From Pseudo-nitzschia pungens (taxonomy: Eukaryota > Bacillariophyta > Bacillariophyceae > Bacillariales > Bacillariaceae): a DNA stretch of 64,000 nt. How positions within the stretch are numbered: the stretch's first letter is position 1; each line of letters starts with the position of its first letter. Made by a program: the position numbers and the translations under genes. The notes under the pieces were generated by a model, which had not been told where the DNA came from, searched no databases, and saw only the letters and a list, made by a program, of their open reading frames with translations. This document shows, in pieces, positions 1 through 12,985 of this stretch. The stretch covers positions 1,426,001 through 1,490,000 of the forward strand of contig CM074761.1 of assembly GCA_037355855.1 (NCBI GenBank), read 5' to 3'.

Positions 1-940
1 ATAATATAGTACGGTAGGTACCTATGCAGAAACGTATTTTGTATTTTGAGTAAGGTTTACTGTTACAGTAAAAACCTTACCACAAGTAAGGTTTACAAGT
101 ACAGGGCCAGGGATAAAACCTTATCGTACAAGGTAATTACCAGTTAAAGTTACCCGTTCCACTTTCCCACACATACGAAGTAAGGTAAGTTACTTACGGT
201 ACAAGACAGCAATTTTTTTTGCTGTCGAGCGTCGGAACGTAAATCAATTCCATCAACTTGTCCACGTACAAAGAGTAAGGCCCTTCGGTATGGCACCGAG
301 TGCAGACGACAGGCAATAGTGTCTTGCCCTCGGCTTCGCTCACAAAGTTCATTAGGCCTACCGGTACCATGTAGGGTTAAAGGCTCGCTTCGTACTACGT
401 ATTATTCACAGTGCATAATTCAAGTCAAGCCGCGGAATGAGGTAATGAGGTAAGTTACCGTATGTGCACATGTTGTCCTCGTACCCATAGTCGAAAATGT
501 ACTTTCCGCATACGAGTAATGCGGGATTAATCTCTTGCAAGCAATTTCCATCAAAGGTAGCCTTAAGACCTTACTGGTAATTATCATACCGTTGACCAAC
601 ATTGACACGAACTACTGAAGAGAAAATCAAAGAATCACGGACTAATTGTACAGACGTCTTGGCATGCACATTGAGGCAGACGATTCTTTAACACAGTATC
701 TTTAAATTCAGAGAATAGAAGCAGACGAAAGGATATTCAAATCGTGGTATTGATTGATTATCATCTCTCCTCAACTTCAAATTGGAGCTAGACGAAACAA
801 TAACAAACGGCATAATCTTCGTACACGTACAACAAACATAAGTAATAGGGAGACCGGTTCAAAAAGAGGTCGGTTGTCAAAGGAAGTTATTACATCACCG
901 ACACTTTCATCTTTTTGAGCCGCCTTTTCTAAATAGCATC
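1..940. other. intergenic, GTAC/AAGGTTAC-rich
   Basis: No convincing gene is visible. The first 450 bases are crowded with short words such as GGTACC, AAGGTTTAC, ACCTTACC and TTACGGTA, often in inverted orientation to each other. The last part is the presumed 5' flank of the LRR-Roco gene; no TATA box or other promoter element could be called with confidence. Confidence 0.6.
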
Positions 941-3900
941 ATGACAGCTGACAGTGATAGAGATCAAACTAACGAACATGGGAAACAGGGAAGGGGACAA
1001 AGTAGAAGTGCAGCAAACGCGAGTAGAAACACTTATCATGCCCAGATGATTCAGGCCGCACAGAGGTCTCATCCCCGACCCATTCACGCGCCTCCACGGC
1101 AACCCCTTAATGAGACTCCCGATGAAAGTGAACCGAGCTATAGCTACGAAGAGAAGAGCTATTTGGCATCATTTGAGGAAGACAAATTTCATGCTGTCTT
1201 GTCTCAACAAAAATATAGGACTCATGGGGGAAAGAACGGAAGAGGAGGAGGCCTTGGTCCACCAAAGTCTGCCAACGCCATGGATAATAATCATCAACAT
1301 CTCCTAGAAAGAAATACTGGCGACAATGAAGGCGCAGGTGGTGGATTTTTCACGACGACTAGCAGACAGGCTGCATCTATTGCGAGTCCTGGCACTAGTT
1401 CTAACAGGTTAGGCAATGGATACCAAAACGTTAGCGACGGCAGTAGCAGACCAACTAACAAGGGGATTTTGAATAGGACCTTCAACAACAAAAATCGCTC
1501 CGGGAATAGAGCATTTCGTGGGAAAAGGTTCGATGAAAGCAATGATCTGTATGAGGGACCAGGGGAAGACGCTCGCAAACACGGAGGTAAAGGCAAGCTT
1601 CAAGTAGAAAGACCCTCCCGTAGCAGTGTGGGACGATTCTATCACAGCAATTCTTCATCTAGCTTGGCAAGCATTGGTTCCAACAACAGTAACAGTGGCA
1701 AAATTAGAAGCAAACAACGCGATGAGATACGGCGATTGAAACTGGACGCACAGCAACAGGGAGGAGACGACAATGGTTATTACCATGAAGTTCCAACAGG
1801 AGTCGTATCCAGACATAGCAATCGAAATGGAAACCAAAATGATGGCTTAAGAAGAAATGGCAAAAGTAGTGAAATGAGTGCATTGGAAGAAGAATTGTCG
1901 GGTGATAACTGGACCACCGACGATAGTCTTGACGACTACGACATTGTGACTGAAAACGACGGTTCCCATACAAATCTACATTCCAACTTAAATGGTCCTA
2001 TACTTACGGCATCAAACCTCAAATATCCTCAAAACTACACCCGTTCGTCTTTCCAACAAGAAAATTATCAACAGCGACCACCATCCACAGCGTTGGCATC
2101 CGCTGCGGGGTCTATGGCGGCAGCTCTCGCGGAATACCATTCGAAGAAGAACAATGAATGCAAACATGATAGTGCTGACAGCGAGAGATTATCTTTGACG
2201 CAGCATATTTACAATCAGTCTTCATCAACGCCATTGCCGCCGCAACCACAAATACACGTGCCCGATGACGCCGACAATCGGTCTACTACCAGTGAGATGA
2301 GTGATTTGTCAATGACTGATAGCAACACCAATAACCGTCAACAATCTGCATCGGCCATTAATGGCAACAACATATTGCATCGTCAAATGACCCCTCACCA
2401 CCAACAACAAACAAGTTCGAAGCATATTCAGTGTCGTGGTCAACTCCGGGGCACACGCAACCCTCAACAATTTTCAACCATGCCCGGGACCATTTTTGGG
2501 GGTCCTGGAACGGGGCATCATGCTCTGAGTGGCGGAATGACTGGTTCACAGTCGCATGCACTCCCACGTAGAGTGGAATCGGTTCAAGGAAGCGAAAATT
2601 TCATCAGAACTAACCTGTTTATAGGCGCAAACACGTCGACAGACGAAACGCCATTCGTCCCTACGAACCCAATTCACTTCCATGATAATCATCAGGCAAC
2701 AAGTACGGATGATAATAATTTCACAAACAAGATCGGAGGCAGCAACGCCATCGTCCACCGTCATGAGATCCATAATAATATTCGAACGACCTCGAATGAG
2801 CTGACGAACAAAATTGCAATGATGATAGATGCCTGCGAAGCCAGAAGACGTCCTTTCAAAAAGAAACTCATGCTCGACAATCTGAACATGACAGCGGCAG
2901 ATATCCCCATCAACGACTTGTACGAAACAGTGCTAGGTCGATCCCTTCATAAGTTGTCGTTGTCGGGCAACCGCTTGTCAACCATCCCTAGGAAATTAGT
3001 CACTTGCCTACCTGTCCTCAAGACAATGGATATTTCTGAATGTCAGTTACATCATTTACCAGAGCGATGGAATTTGCCAAATTTGCGACGGCTTATTCTA
3101 TCGCATAATCGACTTACTGACTTCCCCGAAGAGGTACGTTTGCAATCCAGGCAGCAATCTTTTTCTACACGAGTTATACTGATTATATCTCTTGTCACGA
3201 TCGTGAATCTCGTTGTTGTATCAAACCGATCTTGTTTCTCATGGAAAATCCAATTATTCCAAATTTTCCATGTGTTGGTGTTTCAAGACCATGCTAGAAG
3301 GACTCTTAGGAACTGCAGGAACTGGATATGTTTGGGAATGAAGTTTCAATGATCATTATTCCCCAAAATCCGAAGCTTCTTTGTCGGCTAGAGATTTTAG
3401 ACATGGGGTACAATGATTTGTCGCAACTACCGGAAGAATTGGACAGACTGAAATCTCTGAAACAGCTGAAGGTAATGAACAATTATTTGGAGGTGATCCC
3501 GATGCGAGTCTGTTATATGGATCTGAGAATGATCGATGCCTCAAACAATCCTGTTCGGCAGCCACCCATTGAGACATGCGAACGTGGTATTGGTAGTATG
3601 AAAAGATACTATCATAGCATTAGCGGGGAAGATTCTACACGTAGAAAACAGCGACTGAAAATACATTTCTCGCCGAAAGCGAAGCGCACAATCAAGACAC
3701 AAACGAGTTTGGGGCGCAGGCATTCAGACGATAATACCCAATCATTAAATTCTAAATTGCAGTCCTCTCAATTCAACGAAGATAAACGACGGTCTGCATC
3801 AGATGGCAAGTCTTCCGCAACCGTTTCGACCTTTGCATCACGAACGCCAGTCTTACCGAAACGGACAGAAAAAGTGGATACCAAGAATATCATCGGCACA

Positions 3901-6900
3901 TCTTCAACAAATCGAAAAGGCAAATCGACCAAAATAAACGCAAGTTTCGAAACGCATTTTCCGAGTAACAACCAGGTCGAACATGATGAGGTTACTATCA
4001 ACGAAACTCTGAAGGTCATTTTTGTTGGAATGGACATGGCTGGAAAAACATCGATGATTAAACGGCTTATTAAGGGCGAAGATGCAGAAATACCAAATAG
4101 AGACCAGAGAACAATCGGTGTTGACATATACCAATGGGACCCTACTGTCGACAAGCGTTATGAACATGTCGATAATCGGATTGTGCTACAGGACGAAGAA
4201 CTAAAGGAGCTTTGTCCTAATGATGCCACCGTGAAATTTAGTGTATGGGATTTTGCCGGCCAGGATGTCTATCATGCAACCCATGAACTATTTTTTTCTC
4301 CACGTGCGTTATACATAGTAGTGTGGGATATGGGGGCAAACAACCCAGCAACAAAACACTACGTTCGAAAGATCAAAGACAACGATGATGGTTCAGATGA
4401 CGAATTTGAGTCCGACAAAGATGATGAGCGGAGAGCGGTGAGAGCGCTAGAACAAGATATAGATGAAAAAGTGCAATTTTGGATAGATTGTATACAATCG
4501 AGCGTACCAGGTGCTGTTATTTTGCCTGTTGCTACTTTTGATGATCTTTTCGAGGAAAACGATCACCACGAAGCCAAGCGTAGGTGTAATGTACTCAAAG
4601 AACGTCTTCAAATGCACGAGAGACGGAGTATCAAGGGTATTCAAGACCGACTCAGGAAGTACATAGATGAAAACAGGGCACGTGATAAGGCCGCTGTGCG
4701 TTTGCGTAAATTACTTCAATCAAACTCACGACCGAAGATTATTTTTGGTAACGACGGGGAAGATAGTGTAGTTAGGGTTAGTGGGACTAAATACACTGGG
4801 TTTGCGAAACTGACCGAGAAGATCAACAACATCGCAACTGGCCGAGACTCAGCGACACATAGAAGACCTCTCTTCGGTGGGCATGTTGGTGTACGCATTC
4901 CTCGTATGCGATTGACGGTTCAGACTGTTGTACAGAAAATGAGAGAGAACTACAAAGTGATAGACTGGGGTTCGTTCTTCGAAGAATTGAAGAAGAATGG
5001 GATCAATGACGTTGAAGATATCAGTGATGCGCTTCATTTTTTGACTGAGATTGGCGAGTTATCATATTTTGGCAATGTTTTACCAGATAGCACACAGAAT
5101 AATCACGGTACACAAACTGAAAATGTCCCTAACCACTCCGGCGACGACATGACAGCTCGTACCGATGAAGATGACGACGACACCGTTTGGCCCGTAACAA
5201 TCTATGGAGTAGCAACAAGAATCAAGGACGATTTTCGTTCTGACAATTACAATCATAGCTTGGCTGACCTCTCGCAATTCATATTTCTCAATCCAAGGTG
5301 GCTCGTGCAGGCAGTTGCTTGTATTCTTCGTCATGATCTTAACACAAAAATTCAAGAAGTAAGAAGGGATCTGTCCATTCAGGACCAAACAACGCCCCGT
5401 CCAACTTTTAATGAAGCAACTGTGAACTGCCCAGTTATTACGTCGGAAGACGCGTATATGCTCTGGCAGGATAAACAGGTCACGAAAAAAGCTGCGGAAC
5501 TCGTAGAGTATAACGCAGCCGGCACCAAGTTGAAGCCATTTGAATTTTTGCAACTTCTTTTGGTGCGATTCAGAATATTCATTCCTATCGATCTTGGAAT
5601 CGAAAAGGTCTTTTTGGCAGGAATAGAATATTCACAAAAAACAGTCGACAAAGAACCACAGCAAACCGCAGAAACGCAAAGTTTCGATGACACCAAGAAT
5701 AGAAAAGACATACTCAAGTCAACAAACTTCTTTTTGCCCAGTTTACTTCTGCCCGGAGAACTTAATGAAGCCTGGACATACATGACTAAGAAATCCTACA
5801 CGACCACTGTCTGTCATTCCTTTTTGTTTGAGGATGGAGTTCCTCCAGGATTGATGGAAAGAATTACAGCTTCTGTCTTGAGCAATATTTACGCCATAAC
5901 CCACAGACAAGACACAGATGACGCCGGATTGCGTGCCATAACCGAAACGATCACAGGACCGCTCCCATTCTCCCCGGAGGGAATTATTTCGGTGAAAGAA
6001 GTTCTCTGTTGGCGCAGTGCCTTTCTTTTGAAGCTAAAACTGACGTGGACGTCAATTCATGGGGAAGAAAAAAGTAGTATCAATGAGATATTCACCGCAC
6101 TTGTGGACAAAGATTCGAATTACTGTGTTGGGTCCAGTAAGATGTCTGTGGGATCGAGGCGTCTTGTAACAAGTTGCAAGGGTTCAGTAGCAGATGGGGG
6201 GAAACTAATTTGGACAGGTGGTTATCTGGTAGTTCTTTCGTCAATCATCAAAGTGGTGGAAGAATACGGCGGTGTAGTATTTGAAAAACATGCATTCTGT
6301 CCTGAATGCATGGTGAAGAGAAGTGTGAGTGAAGCTAGTTTCTGGGATGTTGCCAAAGTCGAACGTGCAATCAATGAAGGAGAGACAGATATTCGTTGCC
6401 ATCATGCACACAATGTTGATCTCCGATTGGTTTGCGCTCGTGCCTTTTTGAATCAAGACAATAGCAAAGACGACAGCTTGAAGATGAGAGGTGACATTCC
6501 ATCTTATTCTGTCTCTCAAAACAATGATTATCTGCGGGGTGTAGTCCTCATAGGATTGTGGGATGGAAAATGTGTCACTAAGGCTGGATCAGGTTTCATT
6601 GTCGACTCGAAGCTAGGGTTGATCGTAACGGCAAGCCACACTTTAATCAATATTCATCGCAAGAATGATACGTTTGGTAAAAATTACTTTGGAATGCCGG
6701 ACGGAAGGGTGGTCGTTGGGATCCTCCTCCAAGAAGAAACAGGGGAGTACAACAAATGCGTCTTTCGATACTTTGCCAAAATAGTAGAAAAAGATCGAGC
6801 AATGAAAGACGGCGTATCCCACGTGGACGCATGTGTTCTCGCCATAACGACTAGGATGGAAAATGATGTTGGAGGAGGAGGAGAAAGATGCAAAGAACAA

Positions 6901-7374
6901 CATGAAAAAGTGCTTGAGAACAACCCGAACGCGATGAAGAACCAAAAGTTGCATTCTCTGAAAGTTGCTTACAACAAGCCTCAAAACGAAGAAGGTGTGA
7001 CTATAGCTGGATACAGTCAAGGAGGCGAATCCCTGTTGGAACCCGGTGCGGTTTTGAATCGAAACATTAGTGTCCAGAGAGGGTACGTAAACGGTATCTG
7101 GACCCCCGGGGAAGATAACAAAGACATGCTTCCTCCGGGTTTTCAACCCCGCGAAGAAATCATTGTCGAATGTGACACAATAATGGGGCACAGTGGTGGC
7201 CCTTGTGTGAACAGGCAGAAAGAAGTCTTTGGTATTTTGTGTCGAGCCGATCCCGTCGGACGTCGGTGTTACGTTGTTCCGATCAGCGAGATCGAGCCCC
7301 TCATAAAACGAGCGAAGAAAAGCTTGCGAAGAATATCTACCCAAGCTTCCCGCTCTCGAACGAAAAGAATGTGA
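941..7374 (+). CDS. LRR-Roc-COR (Roco) protein with C-terminal trypsin-like serine protease domain
   Basis: Two exons, 941..3133 and 3310..7374, joined across a 176-bp GT-AG intron (GTACGT donor, CTCTTAG acceptor) give 2085 residues in one frame; the join restores consecutive leucine-rich repeats. Residues 1 to about 620 are low-complexity Asn/Ser/Gln/Arg. LRRs run about 669-815. A Roc GTPase follows, with P-loop GMDMAGKT at 971 and DFAGQ at about 1045, the Ras-like switch II motif typical of Roco proteins. COR covers about 1270-1600 (FLNPRWLVQAV near 1392). There is no kinase domain. Instead the C-terminus has a chymotrypsin-fold protease signature: His1841 in TASH, Asp1904 in HVDACVLAI, Ser2026 in GHSGGP. 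Family knowledge: Roc-COR is a GTP-dependent dimerisation switch. The inference is a GTPase-controlled intracellular protease. No signal peptide is seen. Confidence 0.88.
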
Positions 7375-9109
7375 TATAACATTTTTCGAGGAATGAAATA
7401 AGGTTCTACATAACGATACGGAACAGTTCTCGGAAAATACTGTCTTTAAGTTTCGACGTCAGTCTGCATCTGTTTGTCGACCTACGTCGAGATCACTTTC
7501 GGAATGTAGTCAAAGATCGGGTCAAACCATTCTGTACGCAGTATTAAATCATTGTTCTTGCCACTGCTGTACCTCTCGCATTGGTAACGATTTGTAGCGG
7601 TACGAACAAAAAATTCCGACGGTAGATCTCCTATGTCAGCTACGCTACCATTACAACTTAGCGCGACATCGAAATTGAGCTTTGTTGATAAGACTAGGTG
7701 AAAAAATTCTATTTTGTACGATGTATGCTGACCCTCGTATACTACCAAGCTCCCCAACAAGAAAGTTATTGCTGGACCGAACGCTACGAGATACGACATC
7801 GGAGCAACGCAAGCGTTGTTAGTCACTCTTCGAATGAATTCTAATCGAAGGAAAACGCCAAGACACCAACCCGAGAGTGGTTCTTACAGTATATCGACTT
7901 ATTCTCAGAGGACTATCCGAGCGTTTTGTTTCACCTTTCGGTCAATACAAGTTGGTACCTCTGCTTAGCACTAGCGAGCAGTTTCATTCTCAAAATTCAC
8001 CACAAGAGAGATGAGGACGCTGCATACACCGTAAGTCATGACGCTGAACTCATTTTGTTGATTATTTTTTGTTCAGTCGCCCCGCGCGCAGCGGTACCTT
8101 ACAAGTACCGGTAATTTTACTTGTACAACGAACGCAAAATCCGTTGCAATTGTGACTTGCTCTCCTGGAGGATATCTGACGCATATGTACATATCTTTCG
8201 TAGGTAATATTAATATGTTTCAGTCACAATTCACACTACTTGTACCTGTACCGGTACTGGTACTCGTACCTGGTACATGGTACCTGGTACTACTCAGTGC
8301 GTTACAACCGAAAAGAAGGTTAATGTTCTCAATATTGTTTGCTTCAGATTGAAAATTGTACCAACTTTGTAGTTTCGATTGCCCTGTGGTGCCCTGGTAG
8401 CAACAACTATGTAAGCACCAAACTAACAAACGGTTATTATTATTATTTGTCATGGTGTATGAATCAGGAATGAAGCAAGTTTGGTTCCACTATTCAACAA
8501 CATTATTGATCGCATTTCTTGTGATAAATCCTCATAAAATTATATTTTACGAAGTAAGATCTTAGTAGTAAGGTTAGTAATATTTTTTCTGAATTCAATA
8601 CACTCTCAGACTTCCGCATTATCGCCTCATTTGAAAACCGTAATTACGGTAAGTTCTTACATACCTGTAACGTCGCACGGTCTCGAATACTCGTATGGTG
8701 CGGCATTGAATGGGTAAGATTACAAGTAACCTTACTGGTACGGACGGCGCACAGCGCACCCCGCAGTCATTTCGACGTTTGGGGCCATACCAGGTAAAGT
8801 TTACGGGTAACTTACCGGCACAACAGGACAACATTCAACATTCTTCTCGTGACTTTTTCTGTTCACCATCATTGCAAAAAGGACAACGTGTACGTTTGCG
8901 TGTACGGTAACCTTACGTGTAAATAATCCTACTTGTTCTCATACCGGTATTTGTAACCTTACCGCAACACAATCCAATTCCAACAAAGGTCACTGCATGA
9001 AGCCACGGTGAACGGTGGTAACTTATTCAAGTAGAACGATTGTCAGCCCTCTAAACAATCCCAAAGCAGCACGAAGTAAGATTACTTGTAATTGTAATTG
9101 TAATCAAGA
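7375..9109. other. intergenic, GTAC-rich, one weak ORF
   Basis: Mostly unexplained DNA. Positions 8228-8292 hold a run of GTACC/GGTAC words (several overlapping near-palindromes). AAGGTTAC and TTACCGGTA-type words recur between 8560 and 8960. The only ORF of note is 7482..7826 on the minus strand. Confidence 0.6.
7482..7826 (-). CDS. hypothetical short protein, doubtful
   Basis: An ATG-started 114-residue ORF. It has one hydrophobic stretch near the start (about residues 12-28, VAFGPAITFLLGSLVVY) that could act as a signal anchor, then an unremarkable soluble part with two cysteines. It lies convergent to the Roco gene. I recognise no family. It could equally be a chance ORF, or one exon of an unseen gene. 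Confidence 0.2.
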   Translation of the reverse strand: MTNNACVAPMSYLVAFGPAITFLLGSLVVYEGQHTSYKIEFFHLVLSTKLNFDVALSCNGSVADIGDLPSEFFVRTATNRYQCERYSSGKNNDLILRTEWFDPIFDYIPKVIST

Positions 9110-10844
9110 ATGTCTGTTGCCTCATCGAACGGCAGTGTAAACGGCAAATCGAATAGCTACAGCGATTTGGCCTCGTCTTCGAACAATGTGGTTGTCCGAA
9201 CGACCGAGAATTGGTTGGAATTGTTTCTAACAACCCCCGAGAAGTATCGGTTTGGTCAATGGAAGGAGAAAGTGGCTGACAAAAGCCTGAGCGGTAAGCT
9301 CTTGAGGCCTTTGTGGGAATTTTTGTCGAAAAACATCCCCAGCACCATTGCGCCCAACGTCTTGTGTTTGGCCGGTCTTGGCCTGCTGGGACAAGCCTGG
9401 TACGTCATTTATCACTATGGCGGCGCTCCCACCGGGCCGGGGTATCCATTCTTTGCGGCAACGGTGATCACCTATCTTTTTCGCCCTCAATTCCATGGTG
9501 GTGGTCCACGCCGATCGAATCCGGCAACACACACCACTGGGAGATTTCTTCAAATATGCCACCGATTCGGCTGCTACGGTGTTTTTGAGTGTGTTGACTA
9601 TCTACTGTCTCCTCGGAGGAACGATAGAAAACGAGGGGAGTGGGAGTGCAGATACCATGACAGAAATCCAGTGGTACGCTGTGCAAACCGCCCAGCTCGT
9701 GCTGTTTCTCAAGCACTTGTCGGCATTTGATCGACAAGCCGGATTGAGATACAGATTTTTCTTCAGTGGTCCGGGTGAGGTTATTTTTGCAGCTGTGTGT
9801 CTCCTTGCCATTCGAGCCACAATTGGATTCGATTGGTTGTGGGAATTTTCTCGCTTAACTTTCGAAAGCCTGTTGGTGAAGATCGAAAACCACGGTGGTG
9901 GAATGGTCGGCGTCGATAACATTACCAAGAGATACAACAGCATCACGCCCTACCTCATGATCAAATATGGATACTATGCCATGTATTTGTTGGCAGTTAC
10001 TAGGACGCTACTGCTAAAAGATCCACACGGATGGAGTCGATTTGGGTTGTCCGCGTCGTTGTTGATGCGACTGATTCCGGTTATCCTGTACTTTCACTCC
10101 GAGGACGTCATCCGCGCCAGCGGAGACATTGGAGGATTGGACACCGAAGCTTTGGCAGCAGATGTTCCCGTAGTGGGAATGTCCGATGTTATTTGCGATG
10201 GTTTATTCATGGCCGTCCTGACGAGCGATCTTACACTGGCAAAAATGGGAGGGCGAGAGATCCATCCATGGGTCGTTTTGATGTCCCTGGCTGCTGTATT
10301 TTCGTATTCCACGATATTGACTCTGGTTGTCACCTACTACGTTGCAGTCTTTGCGGATCTATGTGCCTACCTCAATCTACCATTGTTGACAACGTGCCGG
10401 AATGTTTATTGCGACGGGATCTACGATTTGTGTCACGTCGGTCACAAAACTCTGTTTCAAAATGCGCTGACCTTTGGTAATCGGCTATACGTCGGAGTTG
10501 TTGGCGATAAGGACGCAAACGCATACAAGCGTCCCCCGATCATGAGCTCCGCTGAACGATGCGCCGAAGTCGAAGCTTGCAAGGCTGTGACGAAAGTCAT
10601 ACCGGACGCTCCTTGTTGGGGATTGACAAAGGAATTCTTGGATTTGCACCAAATCCATGTCGTGGCTTATGGTGAGGAATACCTAGAGAGATATCCAGAT
10701 CCAAAAGACGACCCGTATTATCGGGTTCCTCGCGAGATGGGGATCGCACGACCTTTGCCTCGAACTGAGGGATTATCGACCAGCGATTTGATTCGAAGAA
10801 TCCAAAAAGCGCAACCGGCAGATGAGAAGAAATCCCCTACCTGA
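9110..10844 (+). CDS. CDP-alcohol-phosphotransferase-like domain fused to choline/ethanolamine-phosphate cytidylyltransferase (one frame break)
   Basis: The coding sequence starts in one frame at 9110 and continues in the +1 frame from about 9480 to the stop at 10842-10844. The switch falls in TATCTTTTTCGCC (about 9473-9485), where one T fewer would give an unbroken membrane domain; no GT-AG intron fits. The N-terminal two thirds is a multi-span region resembling CDP-alcohol phosphotransferases (SPLGxxF...D-type core: TPLGDFFKYATDSA), but the DGx2AR catalytic motif reads VVVHADR and one Asp is Lys, so activity is doubtful. The C-terminal domain is a clear cytidylyltransferase: CDGIYDLCHVGH with the HxGH motif (about 10420-10445) and RTEGLSTSD near 10760, with one catalytic domain as in CCT. 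It probably makes CDP-choline or CDP-ethanolamine at a membrane in Kennedy-pathway lipid synthesis. Which substrate is used cannot be read from the sequence. Confidence 0.8.
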
Positions 10845-12985
10845 TTTACGAATGCCAAGCTGGTGAATGAGTGCAGGTGCAAATTCTTTAGGTCTTGAAA
10901 TTCGAGAATAACTACAGAAGAAGTGAACCTGAATCAACGATGTCAACGATAGCAATGCTGGAGTTGTACGGAATGCGCTCCCCCGAAACGCCCCTCGTGC
11001 CGAACAACAATTCGAATCGTAGCCTTTTTCAAGCCCGAACTAACGTCTAAAAATTGTTGCATTCACTCTGTAAGGTGGCATGAGCGCTTCGCGGGGTCGT
11101 GCAAACAAGATGCACCGTCTTCCATCCAAATTTTTGTGATAGGATGGACGTGACGCTAAAGTAATTTTCTTTTACTTGACGAGCACATGGAACGGGTGAA
11201 TTTTCTCAATGCCACTCGAAGCTTGAGTTTTCTGGGATATTATTATAATTATGATGTAGATGGATCTTGAATTGTATAATTATGGTTGTTGCAACGTTTC
11301 AGTCCTAATTTCTTCTCATATCATAATGATTTGTTCTATTTTTCAACTGCTCCGCTAGTGCAAATGAATGCATACAAGAATCGAAAAATGTTTCGAAGTA
11401 AGCGATATGCATGCCTCCACTGAATTAGTCACACAGATCAACAGATAGTACGACGACGGCTACGAAGTACCAGTTTTGGAATCCTGCGTTGCTGCCATCC
11501 AGACGTATTTTGTCATGCAGAGAAGTCGATCTCGTCATATCGAAATAATGCTAATTCGTAATCTCTTTTGGTACAGAACACTGCGTCTTTGCTGTGACGA
11601 TGTTTTTATCTTCGCTGAATAATTTCGTGATATAAGAGAAACGATATGATACTTGCGGTTTTATGGTGGTGCCACATTGCTGCAACTACCAACATTTTCT
11701 CCATAGACCTGGTTGAATGTTCTAGTATTCACAATACATTTTGAACAACGACTCACTGAACCTCTTTCGGAACACGAGGTCCATCATCACCCGTATTCGT
11801 GCTTACTACAAAATTCCTATCAGCTGTCCCCCGGTTCTACATCCCCAACTACTCATTTCTGCGGAAGCAGAGGGACCGCTGATAGTAATTGCGTAGTATC
11901 TTGTAAAACGACAACTTTTTATTTAGGTGTTGACTAAGAGACTGATACAGTATTTTTGACTGTTTACTACTAGTAGTAGGTGCATACAAAAATAAGGTTG
12001 TTTAGTTTGCATCCTAGCCAGTAGTACCACTAGTCTGTTGATTGAAACATCCACCTACTTCCATTCATTACTTCATTACATATTAGATTGTTTACGTTAA
12101 TTTTAGAATTCTGGATTTGCTGATACTACATCAGTGTTGACCACCAATAGAAGAAAAGGAGCTCTGCAAATTTTGCTCTTCCTCCCTCAAAAACGTCTAA
12201 ACAAGCTTAGTAGTTTAGCTGCCTAATCGGGTTTGATTTGCCTTAGTCTTTTAGACAACTTTGAGCTGACAGTGGCTGGTCTACTACTGTCAATTTCTCT
12301 CATACATCTTCTCATCTGTCGGTGTGATCAATAGTATTAGGACTATCCATACCCCTTCTACTAACTCGTAAGTTCGGCTCTGAAAGAAGTGCCGGTACTG
12401 CGGATACTAACCAGTCTTAATTAACACTACTAAGAATACTCGTACCCGTAATCTTTTTAGAGCGTAAGTTAACTTAACCTTACTTCGTATTACGTGGTAC
12501 TGTAAGATCTTACTGTATTATTATTATTATTTTTTCATTGTGACTCTCTACCTGCCCGTAGAAGAAGGAATTCGGAACTGAATACGAAGTAGAACTCGAA
12601 TTCCATTACTATCGTGGTTTTGCGAAGATCTCGCAGACAGAAATTCCTTTTAAAATACCGGTAGAGTTGCGCTGTCGTGGCGGAAAATAATAGAACAACA
12701 GATTGTGTCTTCTTCGTGTCTCCAGTGACACACAAGACAAATTAGTGGAGCAATTACCTGTTACATACCTTTTGAATCCATACACCCTTGTACCGGTACT
12801 ACTCATCATCACAAGCTCCTATCGATACAAGTACCTTACGAGTACGAGTAGCACACGGAAGATCGAAAAAAATCCGACGGTCCCAGGAAGGTAGGAAGCA
12901 AGAACGATTTTGATTCCCTACCTACAGAGGATCCCGGGGCAATCGAACTACAACTCACCGAGGGCAACAACAACCATCGCGTGCA
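10845..12985. other. intergenic, no gene seen
   Basis: About 2.1 kb, AT-rich, without a convincing ORF or RNA gene. The ORFs present are short and biased towards serine, arginine or cysteine without domain features. GTAC and TTACTTCGTA words recur near 12420-12510 and 12790-12850. The last 100 bases are the likely 5' leader of the HSF gene. Confidence 0.6.
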
